From NCBI RefSeq assembly GCF_900100965.1, contig NZ_FMUJ01000005.1, forward strand, positions 62,001 to 126,000: a stretch of DNA of 64,000 nt. Reading direction: 5' to 3'. Of this stretch, positions 17,758 through 26,488 are shown piece by piece. The translations under genes were made by a program, and so were the position numbers. The notes below the pieces were generated by a model that worked only from the letters and a program-made list of their open reading frames with translations, had not been told where the DNA came from and did not search any database. How positions within the stretch are numbered: the first letter of the stretch is position 1; each line of letters begins with the position of its first letter. The DNA comes from Variovorax sp. EL159 (lineage in GTDB: Bacteria > Pseudomonadota > Gammaproteobacteria > Burkholderiales > Burkholderiaceae_C).

Positions 17758-18690
17758 TCAGTAGCTGAGGGTGGCTCCTTGCCAGTGTCCCTCTTCGACC
17801 ATCTTCCGGACTACAACGAGGAGGGTCTGCTTTACACATTGAGAGGCGGATGTGAGTTCGATCATTCTTGAGTGTGCGAGCTGAGCCTTTCGGACGATCG
17901 CTGGTTCTATCAAGATCGCGCACAGTGATGCATTGGCCGAGTGCCACGACAGCGCGGAGTAAGGTACAAAGGTCCCCATATCTCCCTGAGCGACCAAAGT
18001 CAGCAAACTCTGGATGGAGCTGGTCTCCGCATATACACGGGGCTCGATCCCCGCCTTCCGAAAGGCGAGGTCGACCAAGTGCCGCAAGGTTGTGGAGCGA
18101 GCGGGTAGGACAATCGGTCTATCAGCCAGATCTTCCAGCCGTATGGACGTAGGGCCACCTGGCAGATGCTCTGTTTCAGAGTAGACAAAGTAGAGGTGTT
18201 CATCGACCAGCGGTTCTACCCGCAGACCGTCTGACAGTGAATCGCCCACCAGGATGCTGAGATCCACGCGCTCTTCTATCAGCTGGGCGGCGAGGTAGCT
18301 GCTCGGACTTTCATACACCTCAAGCAGGATGCCTGGATGTTCTTGGCGAAGTGCAGCTACCAATGGGGCAACCAAGATGACGGCAATCGTCGAAGGAAGT
18401 CCGATGCGAACGCGCCCTGATACCCGTTCAGCTGAGCCGGTCACCACATTCTTGGTTTCGGCCGCGAGCTTCAGGATGACCTGTGCGTGCTTGTACAACT
18501 CGAGGCCAGCTGCTGTAGGCTTGGCGCCCCTAGCGCCTCGGTTGAGAAGCCGGATGCCAAGATCAGACTCGAGTGCTGCGAGTTGCTGGCTCAGGGCGGG
18601 CTGTGCGATGTACAAAGCGCTGGCTGCGCGGGTCAGCGAGCCGGCATCGACGATCGCGGTGAAATAGCGAAGTTGGCGTAGCTCGAGCAT
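17758..18690 (-). CDS. LysR-family transcriptional regulator
   Basis: A 310-residue LysR-type protein. MLELRQLRYFTAIVDAGSL, AASALYIAQPALSQQLAALE and LGIRLLNR form the winged helix domain; GRVRIGLPSTIAV opens the effector domain. The RQLRYF and AQPALSQQ forms resemble the Nac/CynR-like group. It is convergent with the Bug gene (28 bases between stops) and may regulate the 12.5-17.7 kb catabolic unit. No adjacent target promoter is evident on the side of its start codon. Confidence 0.92.
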   Translation of the reverse strand: MLELRQLRYFTAIVDAGSLTRAASALYIAQPALSQQLAALESDLGIRLLNRGARGAKPTAAGLELYKHAQVILKLAAETKNVVTGSAERVSGRVRIGLPSTIAVILVAPLVAALRQEHPGILLEVYESPSSYLAAQLIEERVDLSILVGDSLSDGLRVEPLVDEHLYFVYSETEHLPGGPTSIRLEDLADRPIVLPARSTTLRHLVDLAFRKAGIEPRVYAETSSIQSLLTLVAQGDMGTFVPYSALSWHSANASLCAILIEPAIVRKAQLAHSRMIELTSASQCVKQTLLVVVRKMVEEGHWQGATLSY

Positions 18691-18887
18691 GACTCGTCAA
18701 GTTTCACGTACGAACGAGGAATTCCCTCGGGATCTAATGCTCCAACAGCGTGTAGGTTCTACGCCTCAGGCACCTGCGAAAGTTCTGCGTCGAACGGCGA
18801 GACTGGTCGAGCGAATACAGGCACCACATACGGGTGAACAGATAGGTGACGCTTGTGTCCGCTGCTCCCCGTGGCGGGTGCTTAAAT

Positions 18888-20501
18888 TCATAGCTGCTTC
18901 TCAGGAATAAAAGGTCCTAGCAAGTGCAGGCGAAATCGCTGCCAGAACGTGGTCTCTGGCGGGGCGTCATAAGTCAACCTTGTTCCATCGCCGTTGTCTT
19001 CGATCCACTGAATATCTTTGCCGTTCGTACTCAACTGAAGTTCATAGGAACTGCCTGTATCTGCAAAGCTTTCCAGCTGCCGTGCCATCTCCTCGCTGTC
19101 AATGATCAGTCCTAGTTCCGTGTTCAGTCGGGCGGATCGCTGATCCAGATTCATAGAGCCCAGGAAAACCTGCTTGTGGTCCACGATAGCGCTCTTCATG
19201 TGCAATGCGCCTGTCCGACGTCCAAAGATGCCCGATTTTTGTCGCCGCACACTTAGCGTGGGACTGATCTCCTTGACCCGAACTCCCGAGATCAACAGAG
19301 CCTTGACGTGCGCCCAATAGCCCACGTAGACCCAAGGCTCATCTGTCGACGCCAACGAATTGGTCAGCAGCTCGACATCGATGTCGTTTGCCTTGGCGTC
19401 GACCAGGCTGGTCACAGCGTTGTCGCTCGGGACGAAGTACGGCGACACCATCTGGATGCTTTGGCGGGCTGTCATGAGCCAGTGGATGACTCCTTCGGTG
19501 ACGGTCCCCTTGAGTGAATTCTCCGTCTCGTTCACTCCTTCCGTTTTCGTCAGGGGGTCGAAAAGAATCCGTGCGTTTGCCCAGAGCAACGGACTCAGTT
19601 GGTGGCGTGCCAGCTCGAAGGGAAGGTTCAGCATTGGAACGAGTTCCAGCGGTATCGAATCAGGCTCGCCATCGAGCGGGTGTCTGGGTCTGCCATCTAG
19701 CGGAATCTCACTCGCCTTGGGTGGGAGCGCATGTAAGGTCTGTCGCTCAAAGTCCTCCTGAAGCTGAGTGGGCGATAGCTTGCTGTGGATGATGCTGTCG
19801 AGGGGGAAGACGACCTCGCTATTCCAGTAGTGATCGAATTCGCGGGACAGATCACGCACCACGGGTCCAGCCACGAAGGTGTCCATGTCGATGAAGTTCG
19901 CGCCCTTGGCGTTCATCACGTACTCGTCGGCCATGTTGCGGCCACCGGCCACGGCCGCCACGTTATCCGCGACGAAGAGCTTGTTGTGCATGCGCCGGTT
20001 CACGCGGCGAAATTCCAGGCCCGAACTGATGAAGCGGGTGATCTCGCTGCCGCGGCCGCCCGGAAACGGATTGAACAGGCGCACTTCCACGTTTGGATAG
20101 CTGGCGAGCGCCAGCAGCAGCTCGTCTTCGCCGACTGTGTACAGGTCATCGACCAGCAGGCGGACGCGAACACCTCGCGTCGCGGCATCGCGCAACGCGC
20201 GCATCAAGGTGAGGCCTGTGTTGTCGCCCTGCAGCAGGTAGTACTGCACGTCGAGGCTGCGGGTGGCGAGCCTGGTCAGTTCGATCCGAGTCGCGAACGA
20301 GTTCGGGCCGTAGGGCTGCAGCTGGAATCCTGAGCGGCCGTCCGTGGGTAGCACTTTCTGCGTGATCGCGGCCAGCGGCGTCTGCGCGTAGTCGTCGATG
20401 GCCGATGTCGGCGCGCGGGGGATTTGGGACGGCAAGCTGGAACAGGCGGCCAACAGAACGGCCAGAACCAGAAGGATGGAAATGCGAACCAGGGACTTCA
20501 T
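18888..20501 (-). CDS. Phospholipase D-family lipoprotein (cardiolipin synthase-like)
   Basis: A 537-residue protein with a lipoprotein leader (VLAVLLAAC lipobox, Cys near residue 20) and two HKD motifs: HNKLFVADN followed by GGRNMADEY, and HMKSAIVDH followed by GSMNLDQRS. Both have the HxKx4D spacing, so both active-site halves look intact. The family includes cardiolipin synthase C-like phosphatidyltransferases and phospholipases; anchoring to a membrane at the periplasmic side is inferred. The start at 20501 follows TGAGG; the frame opens 20 codons earlier. It does not obviously belong to the catabolic clusters. Confidence 0.9.
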   Translation of the reverse strand: MKSLVRISILLVLAVLLAACSSLPSQIPRAPTSAIDDYAQTPLAAITQKVLPTDGRSGFQLQPYGPNSFATRIELTRLATRSLDVQYYLLQGDNTGLTLMRALRDAATRGVRVRLLVDDLYTVGEDELLLALASYPNVEVRLFNPFPGGRGSEITRFISSGLEFRRVNRRMHNKLFVADNVAAVAGGRNMADEYVMNAKGANFIDMDTFVAGPVVRDLSREFDHYWNSEVVFPLDSIIHSKLSPTQLQEDFERQTLHALPPKASEIPLDGRPRHPLDGEPDSIPLELVPMLNLPFELARHQLSPLLWANARILFDPLTKTEGVNETENSLKGTVTEGVIHWLMTARQSIQMVSPYFVPSDNAVTSLVDAKANDIDVELLTNSLASTDEPWVYVGYWAHVKALLISGVRVKEISPTLSVRRQKSGIFGRRTGALHMKSAIVDHKQVFLGSMNLDQRSARLNTELGLIIDSEEMARQLESFADTGSSYELQLSTNGKDIQWIEDNGDGTRLTYDAPPETTFWQRFRLHLLGPFIPEKQL

Positions 20502-20526
20502 TTTGGCCTCAGTTTGCGGCGTGACC

Positions 20527-21324
20527 TCAATAGGTGCCCGGATAAGCACCTCCATCCGCAAGTACGTTTTGTCCGGTCAAGTAACCCGCATGCACGCTGC
20601 ATAGGAAGGCGCAGATCGCGCCGAATTCTGCCGCAGTCCCTAGTCGCCTGGCGGGAATCAACTGCTTGTGCCTTGTGACCACAGTGTCGAGATCCTCGCC
20701 GCTTCTCTCCGCCGAACCGACGAACGTTGCCTGGAGGCGGTCCGTCTCAAACGAGCCGGGGAGCAGGTTGTTGATCGTCACCCCTTTGGCGGCGATCGAT
20801 GACCTGGCGATCCCAGCCACGAATCCTGTCAACCCGCTCCGTGCGCCATTGCTCAAGCCAAGAAAGCTGATCGGCGCCTTGACCGCGCTAGAGGTGATAT
20901 TGACGATGCGGCCGAATCCTCGCGTAGCCATGCCGTCGACGCTGGCTCTGATCAATTCAACGGGTGCGAGCATGTTGGCATCGATCGCGCGGATCCACGT
21001 CTCTCGGTTCCAGGCTCGAAAGTCGCCGGGCGGTGGTCCTCCAGCGTTGGTGACAACGATATCGAATTCCGAGTGCAGAGAAAGGACGGCCTTCCGGCCC
21101 TCCGCAGTCGTGATGTCAGCCGTCACCTGCTTGACGAAGTTTCTCGAGCCCGCATCAGCTGCAACCTTCGAAAGCGCTCGGGCGGCGGCGTCCAGGCCGG
21201 CAGCTCCTCGCGCGACGATCACTACATTGGCGCCTTCGCGAACCAGCGCCTCGGCGCAGCCGTAGCCGAGCCCCTTGCTGGCACCGCACACCAGCGCTGT
21301 CTTGCCTGAAATTCCCAGGTCCAT
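20527..21324 (-). CDS. SDR family oxidoreductase lacking the usual catalytic Tyr-Lys pair
   Basis: A 265-residue SDR. The cofactor motif is CGASKGLG and the NAG motif is VTNAGGPPPG. The active-site region reads VNITSSAVKAPISFLGLSNGARSGLTGF, given here in parts: ITSSAV, then LSNGARSG, where the standard YxxxK would lie; Tyr is replaced by Ser and Lys by Arg. This matches the beta-ketoacyl-reductase-like SDR subgroup known to lack a perfect tetrad. It starts 18 bases after the stop of the aldehyde dehydrogenase gene, so the two are in one operon. Confidence 0.9.
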   Translation of the reverse strand: MDLGISGKTALVCGASKGLGYGCAEALVREGANVVIVARGAAGLDAAARALSKVAADAGSRNFVKQVTADITTAEGRKAVLSLHSEFDIVVTNAGGPPPGDFRAWNRETWIRAIDANMLAPVELIRASVDGMATRGFGRIVNITSSAVKAPISFLGLSNGARSGLTGFVAGIARSSIAAKGVTINNLLPGSFETDRLQATFVGSAERSGEDLDTVVTRHKQLIPARRLGTAAEFGAICAFLCSVHAGYLTGQNVLADGGAYPGTY

Positions 21325-21342
21325 GCTCTTGCTCCCAGGCCC

Positions 21343-22737
21343 TCAAGCCACCAGTACTTTCAACTGCGAAAATTCCGCCAGCCCTTGCTCCCCTAGTTCG
21401 ACTCCCATGCCCGACTGACGTGCACCGCCAAACGGAACATCGGGCGAGACCGGGAAATGTGTATTGACCCAGACGCTCCCGGCGTCGATGCGCAGTGCGA
21501 CCTCGCGAGCGGCATCGCGGTCACTGCTCAAGACGGAAGCGCCCAAGCCATAGGGAGAGGCATTCACTGTCGCCACTACGGCTTCCAGGTCGGTGAAGCG
21601 GACAATGGGCAGGACCGGGCCGAACTGCTCTTCGTCCACGATTCGACTTCCATCAGCAACGTCGCAGACGATGGTCGGACGAATGAAGTACCCAGGGCCG
21701 TCAAGCCCGACGCCGCCCGCTACAACACGCCCTGTGCTTCGAGCGCCCTCGATCAGTTCATTGACAAGATCGAACTGTCGCTTGTTCTGCAATGGCCCCA
21801 GAGTCACATCAGGAGTCGATCCTGCACCCACTGAGGTGCGATCAGCGATGGCCGCCAGTGCCTCCGTGAGCCGATCGTGCAGGCTTTCGTGGACGTAGAC
21901 GCGCTTGATAGCCGAGCATGTTTGCCCATTGTTCTGGAACGCGCTGCGAAAGATATGCGTAGCGATGGCCTCGGGATCTGCGTCGGGCAGAACGATAGCC
22001 GGATCGTTTCCGCCGAGTTCAAGCGTCAACCGTTTCAGCGTCGCAGCGGCGCTGCGCATGACGGCACGCCCCGTCGCGGTCGAGCCCGTGAACGAGATCT
22101 TCCGAATGCCCGGATGACTAGTGAGAAGGGGACCCAGATCCCCGGCGTCACCCAAGACGTTGAGCACACCAGGTGGAAGAGCGTCCTTGACCAATGCAGC
22201 CCAGCGCAACGTTGTCAGAGGCGTTGTCGGGGCCGGTTTCAGTACCACCGTGTTGCCCATGAGAAGTGCGCCTGGAAGCTTGAACGCCATCAGCGCAATC
22301 GGATAGTTCCAGGGCACGATGGCACCGACAACGCCGAGTGGATCCCGAAGCAACTGCGCTCGACCCGAGGGCAAGGGGGAGGGCGTCAGCGCAGAGGGAG
22401 CAAGACTTGCGTGATAGTCGAAGAAACCGGCACAAGCCGAGAGTTCGCCTCGTGCATCCTCAAGAGGCTTCCCTTGCTCCTGCGAAAGCAGCCCTGCCAA
22501 TTCCTCCGCGTGCGAGCGCGTAATCTCCGCCATCCCGGAAAGTACCGCCTGGCGCTGTGCCAACGAAGTGGCTCGCCACGCCGGGAATGCCCGATTGGCA
22601 GCGGCAACGGCTTGATCGAGCTGTGCCGGGGAGGCGGCTGGACTCATGGCGATACGTTGCTCTGTGGCGGGATTGATGACTTCGAACTCCAGATCGCCTG
22701 GAACCAGATGGCCGTCAATCAGAAGGTTGTAGCTCAT
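21343..22737 (-). CDS. NAD(P)-dependent aldehyde dehydrogenase
   Basis: A 464-residue aldehyde dehydrogenase. EVINPATEQRIA is near the N-terminus, VPWNYPIALMAFKLPGAL binds cofactor, FTGSTATGRAVM and TLELGGNDPAIVL hold the base, and the catalytic cysteine is in FQNNGQTCSAIKRVYV. The form resembles succinate-semialdehyde or short/medium-chain aldehyde dehydrogenases, less the aryl type at 3.9-5.4 kb. It lies between a small membrane protein gene (15 bases upstream) and the SDR, on the same strand, downstream of the ATCTTTAC operator region, which suggests control by the divergent TetR. Confidence 0.92.
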   Translation of the reverse strand: MSYNLLIDGHLVPGDLEFEVINPATEQRIAMSPAASPAQLDQAVAAANRAFPAWRATSLAQRQAVLSGMAEITRSHAEELAGLLSQEQGKPLEDARGELSACAGFFDYHASLAPSALTPSPLPSGRAQLLRDPLGVVGAIVPWNYPIALMAFKLPGALLMGNTVVLKPAPTTPLTTLRWAALVKDALPPGVLNVLGDAGDLGPLLTSHPGIRKISFTGSTATGRAVMRSAAATLKRLTLELGGNDPAIVLPDADPEAIATHIFRSAFQNNGQTCSAIKRVYVHESLHDRLTEALAAIADRTSVGAGSTPDVTLGPLQNKRQFDLVNELIEGARSTGRVVAGGVGLDGPGYFIRPTIVCDVADGSRIVDEEQFGPVLPIVRFTDLEAVVATVNASPYGLGASVLSSDRDAAREVALRIDAGSVWVNTHFPVSPDVPFGGARQSGMGVELGEQGLAEFSQLKVLVA

Positions 22738-22752
22738 TGAAATATGCCTCTT

Positions 22753-23310
22753 TTAGTGATGGACGGACGCGTGCGCGCGCACGTAGCCTGGATACCACCG
22801 AGTGAACTTGATGGCGCCAAGAATCGCGGTCACGGTCACGGCGATGCTTAGCCAGGTAGGCACGGACGGTACGTAGAGCATCGCAATGTCCGCCGTCACC
22901 ATGAAGGCGAATGCCACAGCCCACGCTGCTGTGATGACGTCGTTGACTTTCAGGAAGGCTGGTTGCATCCAGACCTCGGGCGAGGTCTGCTCCTTTGCGT
23001 ACTGCAGCGTAAACGGGCGACGCACGACAATGGACGCAAGCACCACCAGAAAGAGACCAGCGTCGACACGCAGACGCACGGCGAGCAGCGACCATTCCGT
23101 TTGCGTGACAACCGCATAGAGCGCGAGGCCACCAAAAAGCGCTGCCGTTCCGATTTCCAGCAACTTCACTGTTCGATTCTTTGAAAAAAGATCTCGCAAG
23201 AGGAAGACTACCGCGAGGGCGGTCGCCACTCCCAATGCGGGGAGAACACCGAGCATGCGATCTAGCAGTGCAAAAGCGATGAAGGGAGCGAAGCTAAGTA
23301 ACATGCCCAT
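22753..23310 (-). CDS. Integral membrane protein of unknown function
   Basis: A 185-residue protein with about five or six hydrophobic segments (for example FAPFIAFALLDRMLG, ALGVATALAVVFLL, LFGGLALYAVV, and WLSIAVTVTAILGAI), so an inner-membrane protein. I do not recognise the family. It is the first gene of the minus-strand unit with the aldehyde dehydrogenase and SDR, and is divergent from a TetR gene; the 116 bases between them carry two operator-like sites. A role in uptake or export of the pathway compound is possible but not shown. Confidence 0.8.
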   Translation of the reverse strand: MGMLLSFAPFIAFALLDRMLGVLPALGVATALAVVFLLRDLFSKNRTVKLLEIGTAALFGGLALYAVVTQTEWSLLAVRLRVDAGLFLVVLASIVVRRPFTLQYAKEQTSPEVWMQPAFLKVNDVITAAWAVAFAFMVTADIAMLYVPSVPTWLSIAVTVTAILGAIKFTRWYPGYVRAHASVHH

Positions 23311-23333
23311 GAAATTTCCTATCGTGAGTATTT

Positions 23334-23350
23334 ATCTTTACGGTGAAAAT
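23334..23350. promoter_or_regulatory. Operator-like site 1 (ATCTTTAC type)
   Basis: ATCTTTACGGTGAAAAT: half site TTTAC, three-base spacer, then GAAAA, an imperfect match to the palindrome TTTAC-N3-GTAAA. It lies between the divergent membrane-protein and TetR genes, within 25-40 bases of the start at 23310, where a repressor could block the minus-strand promoter. Confidence 0.55.
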
Positions 23351-23380
23351 ATTGCAGCTTAGGGTCGTACCGTCAAGCAA

Positions 23381-23398
23381 AATTTACATCGTAAAGAT
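23381..23398. promoter_or_regulatory. Operator-like site 2, perfect TTTAC-N3-GTAAA palindrome
   Basis: TTTACATCGTAAA at 23383-23395 is a perfect inverted repeat with five-base arms; read on the minus strand it extends to ATCTTTACGATGTAAA. It lies 31 bases before the TetR start codon and 33 bases from site 1. Near-identical sequences occur upstream of the cleavage-oxygenase and PhzF genes. Confidence 0.65.
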
Positions 23399-23426
23399 CA
23401 AGAGAAAAGAAAGTTACACGCAAGTC

Positions 23427-24095
23427 ATGACCACTGCACGTCCTCGCGCCACTCCCAGGAAGAAGGCCGCACTACCGAAGCCCTACCACCATGGCTCATT
23501 GCACGACGCCTTGCTTGTTGCCGCGGAGACGGTGCTTCTGAGAGACGGGATTTCTGGCCTCGCGCTTCGTAATATCGCGCGCGAAGCAGGCGTTTCGGCC
23601 GCTGCGCCGAAGCACCACTTTGGCGATACAACGGGTCTACTGAGCGAGCTTGCCGCAATCGGTTTTCGACGCTTGGGTGATGTCATGGCTTCGACAATGA
23701 AGAATGCGCCTGATGAGCGAACACGGCGCAACGCGCTCGGGCGCGCCTATTTGCGCTTCGCGTACGAGAACGCAGGCATGTTCGGATTGATGTTCCGCAA
23801 CGAGATCATCAACATGGAGCATCCTGCGCTTAAAGAGGCCGCCGCTTCAATCATGGACGTAATGGTTCCGGTGATCGAAGGGAAGGCGGATGCTTTAAAG
23901 CAGTCAAAGAACCCCTTGTCCAGGATGAATGCGATGCGCGTCACGGCAGCTTGGGCTTTTGTGCATGGCCTTGCTACACTGTTGATCGATCATCGTCTGG
24001 GTGGCATCCTGAAGGCAACGTCTGCGTTCGATGATCCGGTCTCGCTCGTCGATGTCGTCTTGGAGGAGGTTCGATTGGGATTGGACAACTCGTAG
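23427..24095 (+). CDS. TetR/AcrR-family transcriptional regulator
   Basis: A 222-residue TetR-type repressor. The DNA-binding domain opens with KPYHHGSLHDALLVAAE and continues ISGLALRNIAREAGVSAAAPKHHFGD, the helix-turn-helix, here quoted in part as NIAREAGVSAAAPKHHF. The C-terminal domain follows the TetR_C_33/WHG-like pattern. I use the ATG at 23427 (MTTARP), because the longer frame from 23343 would run through both operator-like palindromes. It is probably autoregulated through these sites and is the best candidate for binding the matching sites at 35.55 and 36.75 kb. Confidence 0.88.
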   Translation: MTTARPRATPRKKAALPKPYHHGSLHDALLVAAETVLLRDGISGLALRNIAREAGVSAAAPKHHFGDTTGLLSELAAIGFRRLGDVMASTMKNAPDERTRRNALGRAYLRFAYENAGMFGLMFRNEIINMEHPALKEAAASIMDVMVPVIEGKADALKQSKNPLSRMNAMRVTAAWAFVHGLATLLIDHRLGGILKATSAFDDPVSLVDVVLEEVRLGLDNS

Positions 24096-24112
24096 CCCAA
24101 ACTTCGGCCTTC

Positions 24113-25654
24113 TTAGATCATCAGTTCGATCAAAAAGGGTCCCGTACGTTTGAAGCTGCTAGACATCAGGTCGGCACATTCATCCATCGTCGTCGCTTGC
24201 GCGGCTTCAACACCAAGTCCGTTTGCGATCTTCACCCAGTCCAGGTTGGGATTCCCGAGATCGAGCATGCTCATCGCGGTCGGGCCAGGGGTTGCACCAA
24301 CGCTCTTGTATTCGTTGATGAGAATGCGGTACTTTCGGTTGTTGAGAAGAATGGTCGTGTTTGGCAAGCGTTCACGGGCCTGTGTCCACAACGACTGAAG
24401 CGAATACATGGCCGAGCCATCCGCCTGAAGACTGATCACACGGCGTTGGCCGCCGCTGCCAATCGCAGCACCTGTAGCGACAGGCAGACCATCGCCGATG
24501 GCACCGCCGGCGAGGTGCAGCCAATCGTGCGCCGGAGCGGCGTGGGTGTGCCGATAGAAGCCCCGCCCATACGAAATGCTTTCATCCGAGACGATGGCGT
24601 TCTCAGGCATCAGCGCAGCCAAGGTTTGCGCCAATCCCTCTGGCGTTGGCGCGCCAGTCGCAACTGAAGGGCGCGGGCCAGGATCCGGCATCGCAACCTC
24701 GGGAGCGCCGAGCTCATCAACCAACGCCTGCAGTGCGGCGTCCGGATCCTGATCATTGCGCGAAAGGAAATGCAGCTGGGTCTGATCGGGATACTGCCTC
24801 GATGGCATACCCGGGTAGGCAAAGAATCCGACGGGAGGCTTCGCATTGACGAGGATGATGTGTTCGAAGTGCTTGAGCGCTTCCATGGCCTGCTCGGCAA
24901 TGTAGGGGACGCGCTCGAGCGGTAGGCGGCCGCGGCCGCGTGAGAGATGCGACGTCACTTGATCCGCCATAACGGTTGCACCGGTGGCTTGGGCGATGCG
25001 CCAAGCGAGAGTCTGGGACCCGGCGAGCACGCCACGCCCGGCGAGCAAAATCAGAACCCGCTTGCGCGAACGCAGGATGCGCGCTGCATTCTGGATGGCC
25101 AGCGGATCGACTACGGGGGCGTTTGGAATGTCCAGGGCGTCCGCGACCATGCCTCCCTCGTCCCAGGACGTGTCGGAGGGCAGGATAAGTGTCGCAACCT
25201 GCCCCGGGAACGTCCGCGCAGCCTGCACCGCAGCCGCCGCGTCGCGGCCAACGTCGGCCGACCTGCTACTCGTGTGCACCCAACCTGATACAGAGCGCGC
25301 GATGCCATCCGTGTCGGCGGTGAGCGGCGCGTCCAGCGGGCGATGGAAGGTTGCTTGATCGCCAACAATGTTTACGATCCCGCTTCGCGCACGGCGGGCG
25401 TTGTGCAGATTGGCCAGACCGTTGGCGAGACCGGGTCCGCAATGCAACAAGGTGCAGGCTGGTTTTCCCGCGATTCGGTAGTAGCCGTCGGCCATGCCGG
25501 TTACGACGTTCTCGTGCAGGCCTAGCACGCAGCGAATTCCCGGCGTTTGATCCAACGCCGCGACGAAATGCATCTCGCTGGTGCCAGGATTGGCGAAGCA
25601 GGTATCCACGCCCGAACGCAGAAGCGTGGCAACAAGACTTTTGGCACCGTTCAT
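24113..25654 (-). CDS. Thiamine-diphosphate enzyme, acetolactate synthase large-subunit-like
   Basis: A 513-residue ThDP-dependent enzyme. The N-terminal domain has the conserved Glu in LGLHENVVTGMADGY and the FANPGTSEMHFV start seen in benzoylformate decarboxylase-like members. The C-terminal ThDP domain has GDGLPVATGAAIG and the metal-binding motif in the form ADGSAMYSLQSLWTQ..., ending in ILLNN; the first Gly of GDG is Ala. Members cleave or form C-C bonds next to carbonyls. AAGGAG precedes the ATG. It is last in the unit with the TetR and CoA-ligase genes, so a 2-oxoacid or 2-hydroxyacyl step in that pathway is plausible. Confidence 0.9.
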   Translation of the reverse strand: MNGAKSLVATLLRSGVDTCFANPGTSEMHFVAALDQTPGIRCVLGLHENVVTGMADGYYRIAGKPACTLLHCGPGLANGLANLHNARRARSGIVNIVGDQATFHRPLDAPLTADTDGIARSVSGWVHTSSRSADVGRDAAAAVQAARTFPGQVATLILPSDTSWDEGGMVADALDIPNAPVVDPLAIQNAARILRSRKRVLILLAGRGVLAGSQTLAWRIAQATGATVMADQVTSHLSRGRGRLPLERVPYIAEQAMEALKHFEHIILVNAKPPVGFFAYPGMPSRQYPDQTQLHFLSRNDQDPDAALQALVDELGAPEVAMPDPGPRPSVATGAPTPEGLAQTLAALMPENAIVSDESISYGRGFYRHTHAAPAHDWLHLAGGAIGDGLPVATGAAIGSGGQRRVISLQADGSAMYSLQSLWTQARERLPNTTILLNNRKYRILINEYKSVGATPGPTAMSMLDLGNPNLDWVKIANGLGVEAAQATTMDECADLMSSSFKRTGPFLIELMI

Positions 25655-25754
25655 TTCAAGTACTCCTTGGTAGATTCCGTGTAATCGCAGGAGGCGAGGC
25701 CCCCAGATTTTTTGATGAAGTCGCAGCGCCGATTCCTGGGGAAAGGGGTAGTCG

Positions 25755-26444
25755 CTACGACGTGCTGCCTTTGATGTCGGCGGTCAAGCCGGCGATGAGA
25801 ACGTTGGCGAGTGCGCGACATTGCTCCGTTGCTTGCAGCTTCTGGCGCGGGTTCTGTTGGCGATGGACAAGCAGAGTGCTCAGGCCATGCGTGGCACTCC
25901 ATACGTGCACGGCCGCGGCCTCCGCGTAGCTTGCGGGAAGCTTGTGAGCTTGAAGGTGATCTGCAATCGCGTGCATGAGAAGCCTGAACGATGCGATGGA
26001 GGCCATCCTGAGTTCCTCGTAGTCGTCCTTGTCGGCGAGCTCGGAGCCGAACATCAGGTTGAAAAGAGCAGGTCGTTCGATTGCAAACAGGACATAACCC
26101 AGCATCAAGGCGCGCAGGCGCTCCTCGGCACTCATGCTTATCGTCAACATTTCCAGCCGTTTGGTGGTGAGTTGCTCGAAGCCCTTGGTCGCGATGGCCG
26201 CAAGCATTCCTCGCTTGTCCTGGAAATGGTGGCCTGGCGCTGTCTGAGACACTCCTGCAAGCCTGGCCGCACCGCGCAGGCTCAGCGCATCGGCTCCCTG
26301 AGTGTCGAGCAGAAAAATCCCTGCGGCGATCAGTGCGTCGCGCAAATTTCCATGGTGATAGGTATCCTGCTTGCGCAATTGATTGGGCATCCGCGTGATG
26401 CGACCAACCTTGACGGCAGAGGGGAGGTGCGCACGTTTGTTCAT
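25755..26444 (-). CDS. TetR/AcrR-family transcriptional regulator
   Basis: A 229-residue TetR-type regulator. DTYHHGNLRDALIAAG and ALSLRGAARLAGVSQTAPGHHF are the DNA-binding domain; it is clearly of the same subfamily as the TetR at 23.4 kb. The frame stays open far upstream inside the CoA-ligase gene, but the real start is probably ATG 26444 or 26390; neither has a strong Shine-Dalgarno. It lies between the CoA ligase and ThDP enzyme genes and would be co-transcribed with them, which suggests feedback control of the unit. Confidence 0.85.
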   Translation of the reverse strand: MNKRAHLPSAVKVGRITRMPNQLRKQDTYHHGNLRDALIAAGIFLLDTQGADALSLRGAARLAGVSQTAPGHHFQDKRGMLAAIATKGFEQLTTKRLEMLTISMSAEERLRALMLGYVLFAIERPALFNLMFGSELADKDDYEELRMASIASFRLLMHAIADHLQAHKLPASYAEAAAVHVWSATHGLSTLLVHRQQNPRQKLQATEQCRALANVLIAGLTADIKGSTS

Positions 26445-26488
26445 CGCGAAGGCACGGAGATGTCTTGACCATTGAGTCTCAGCCCACT

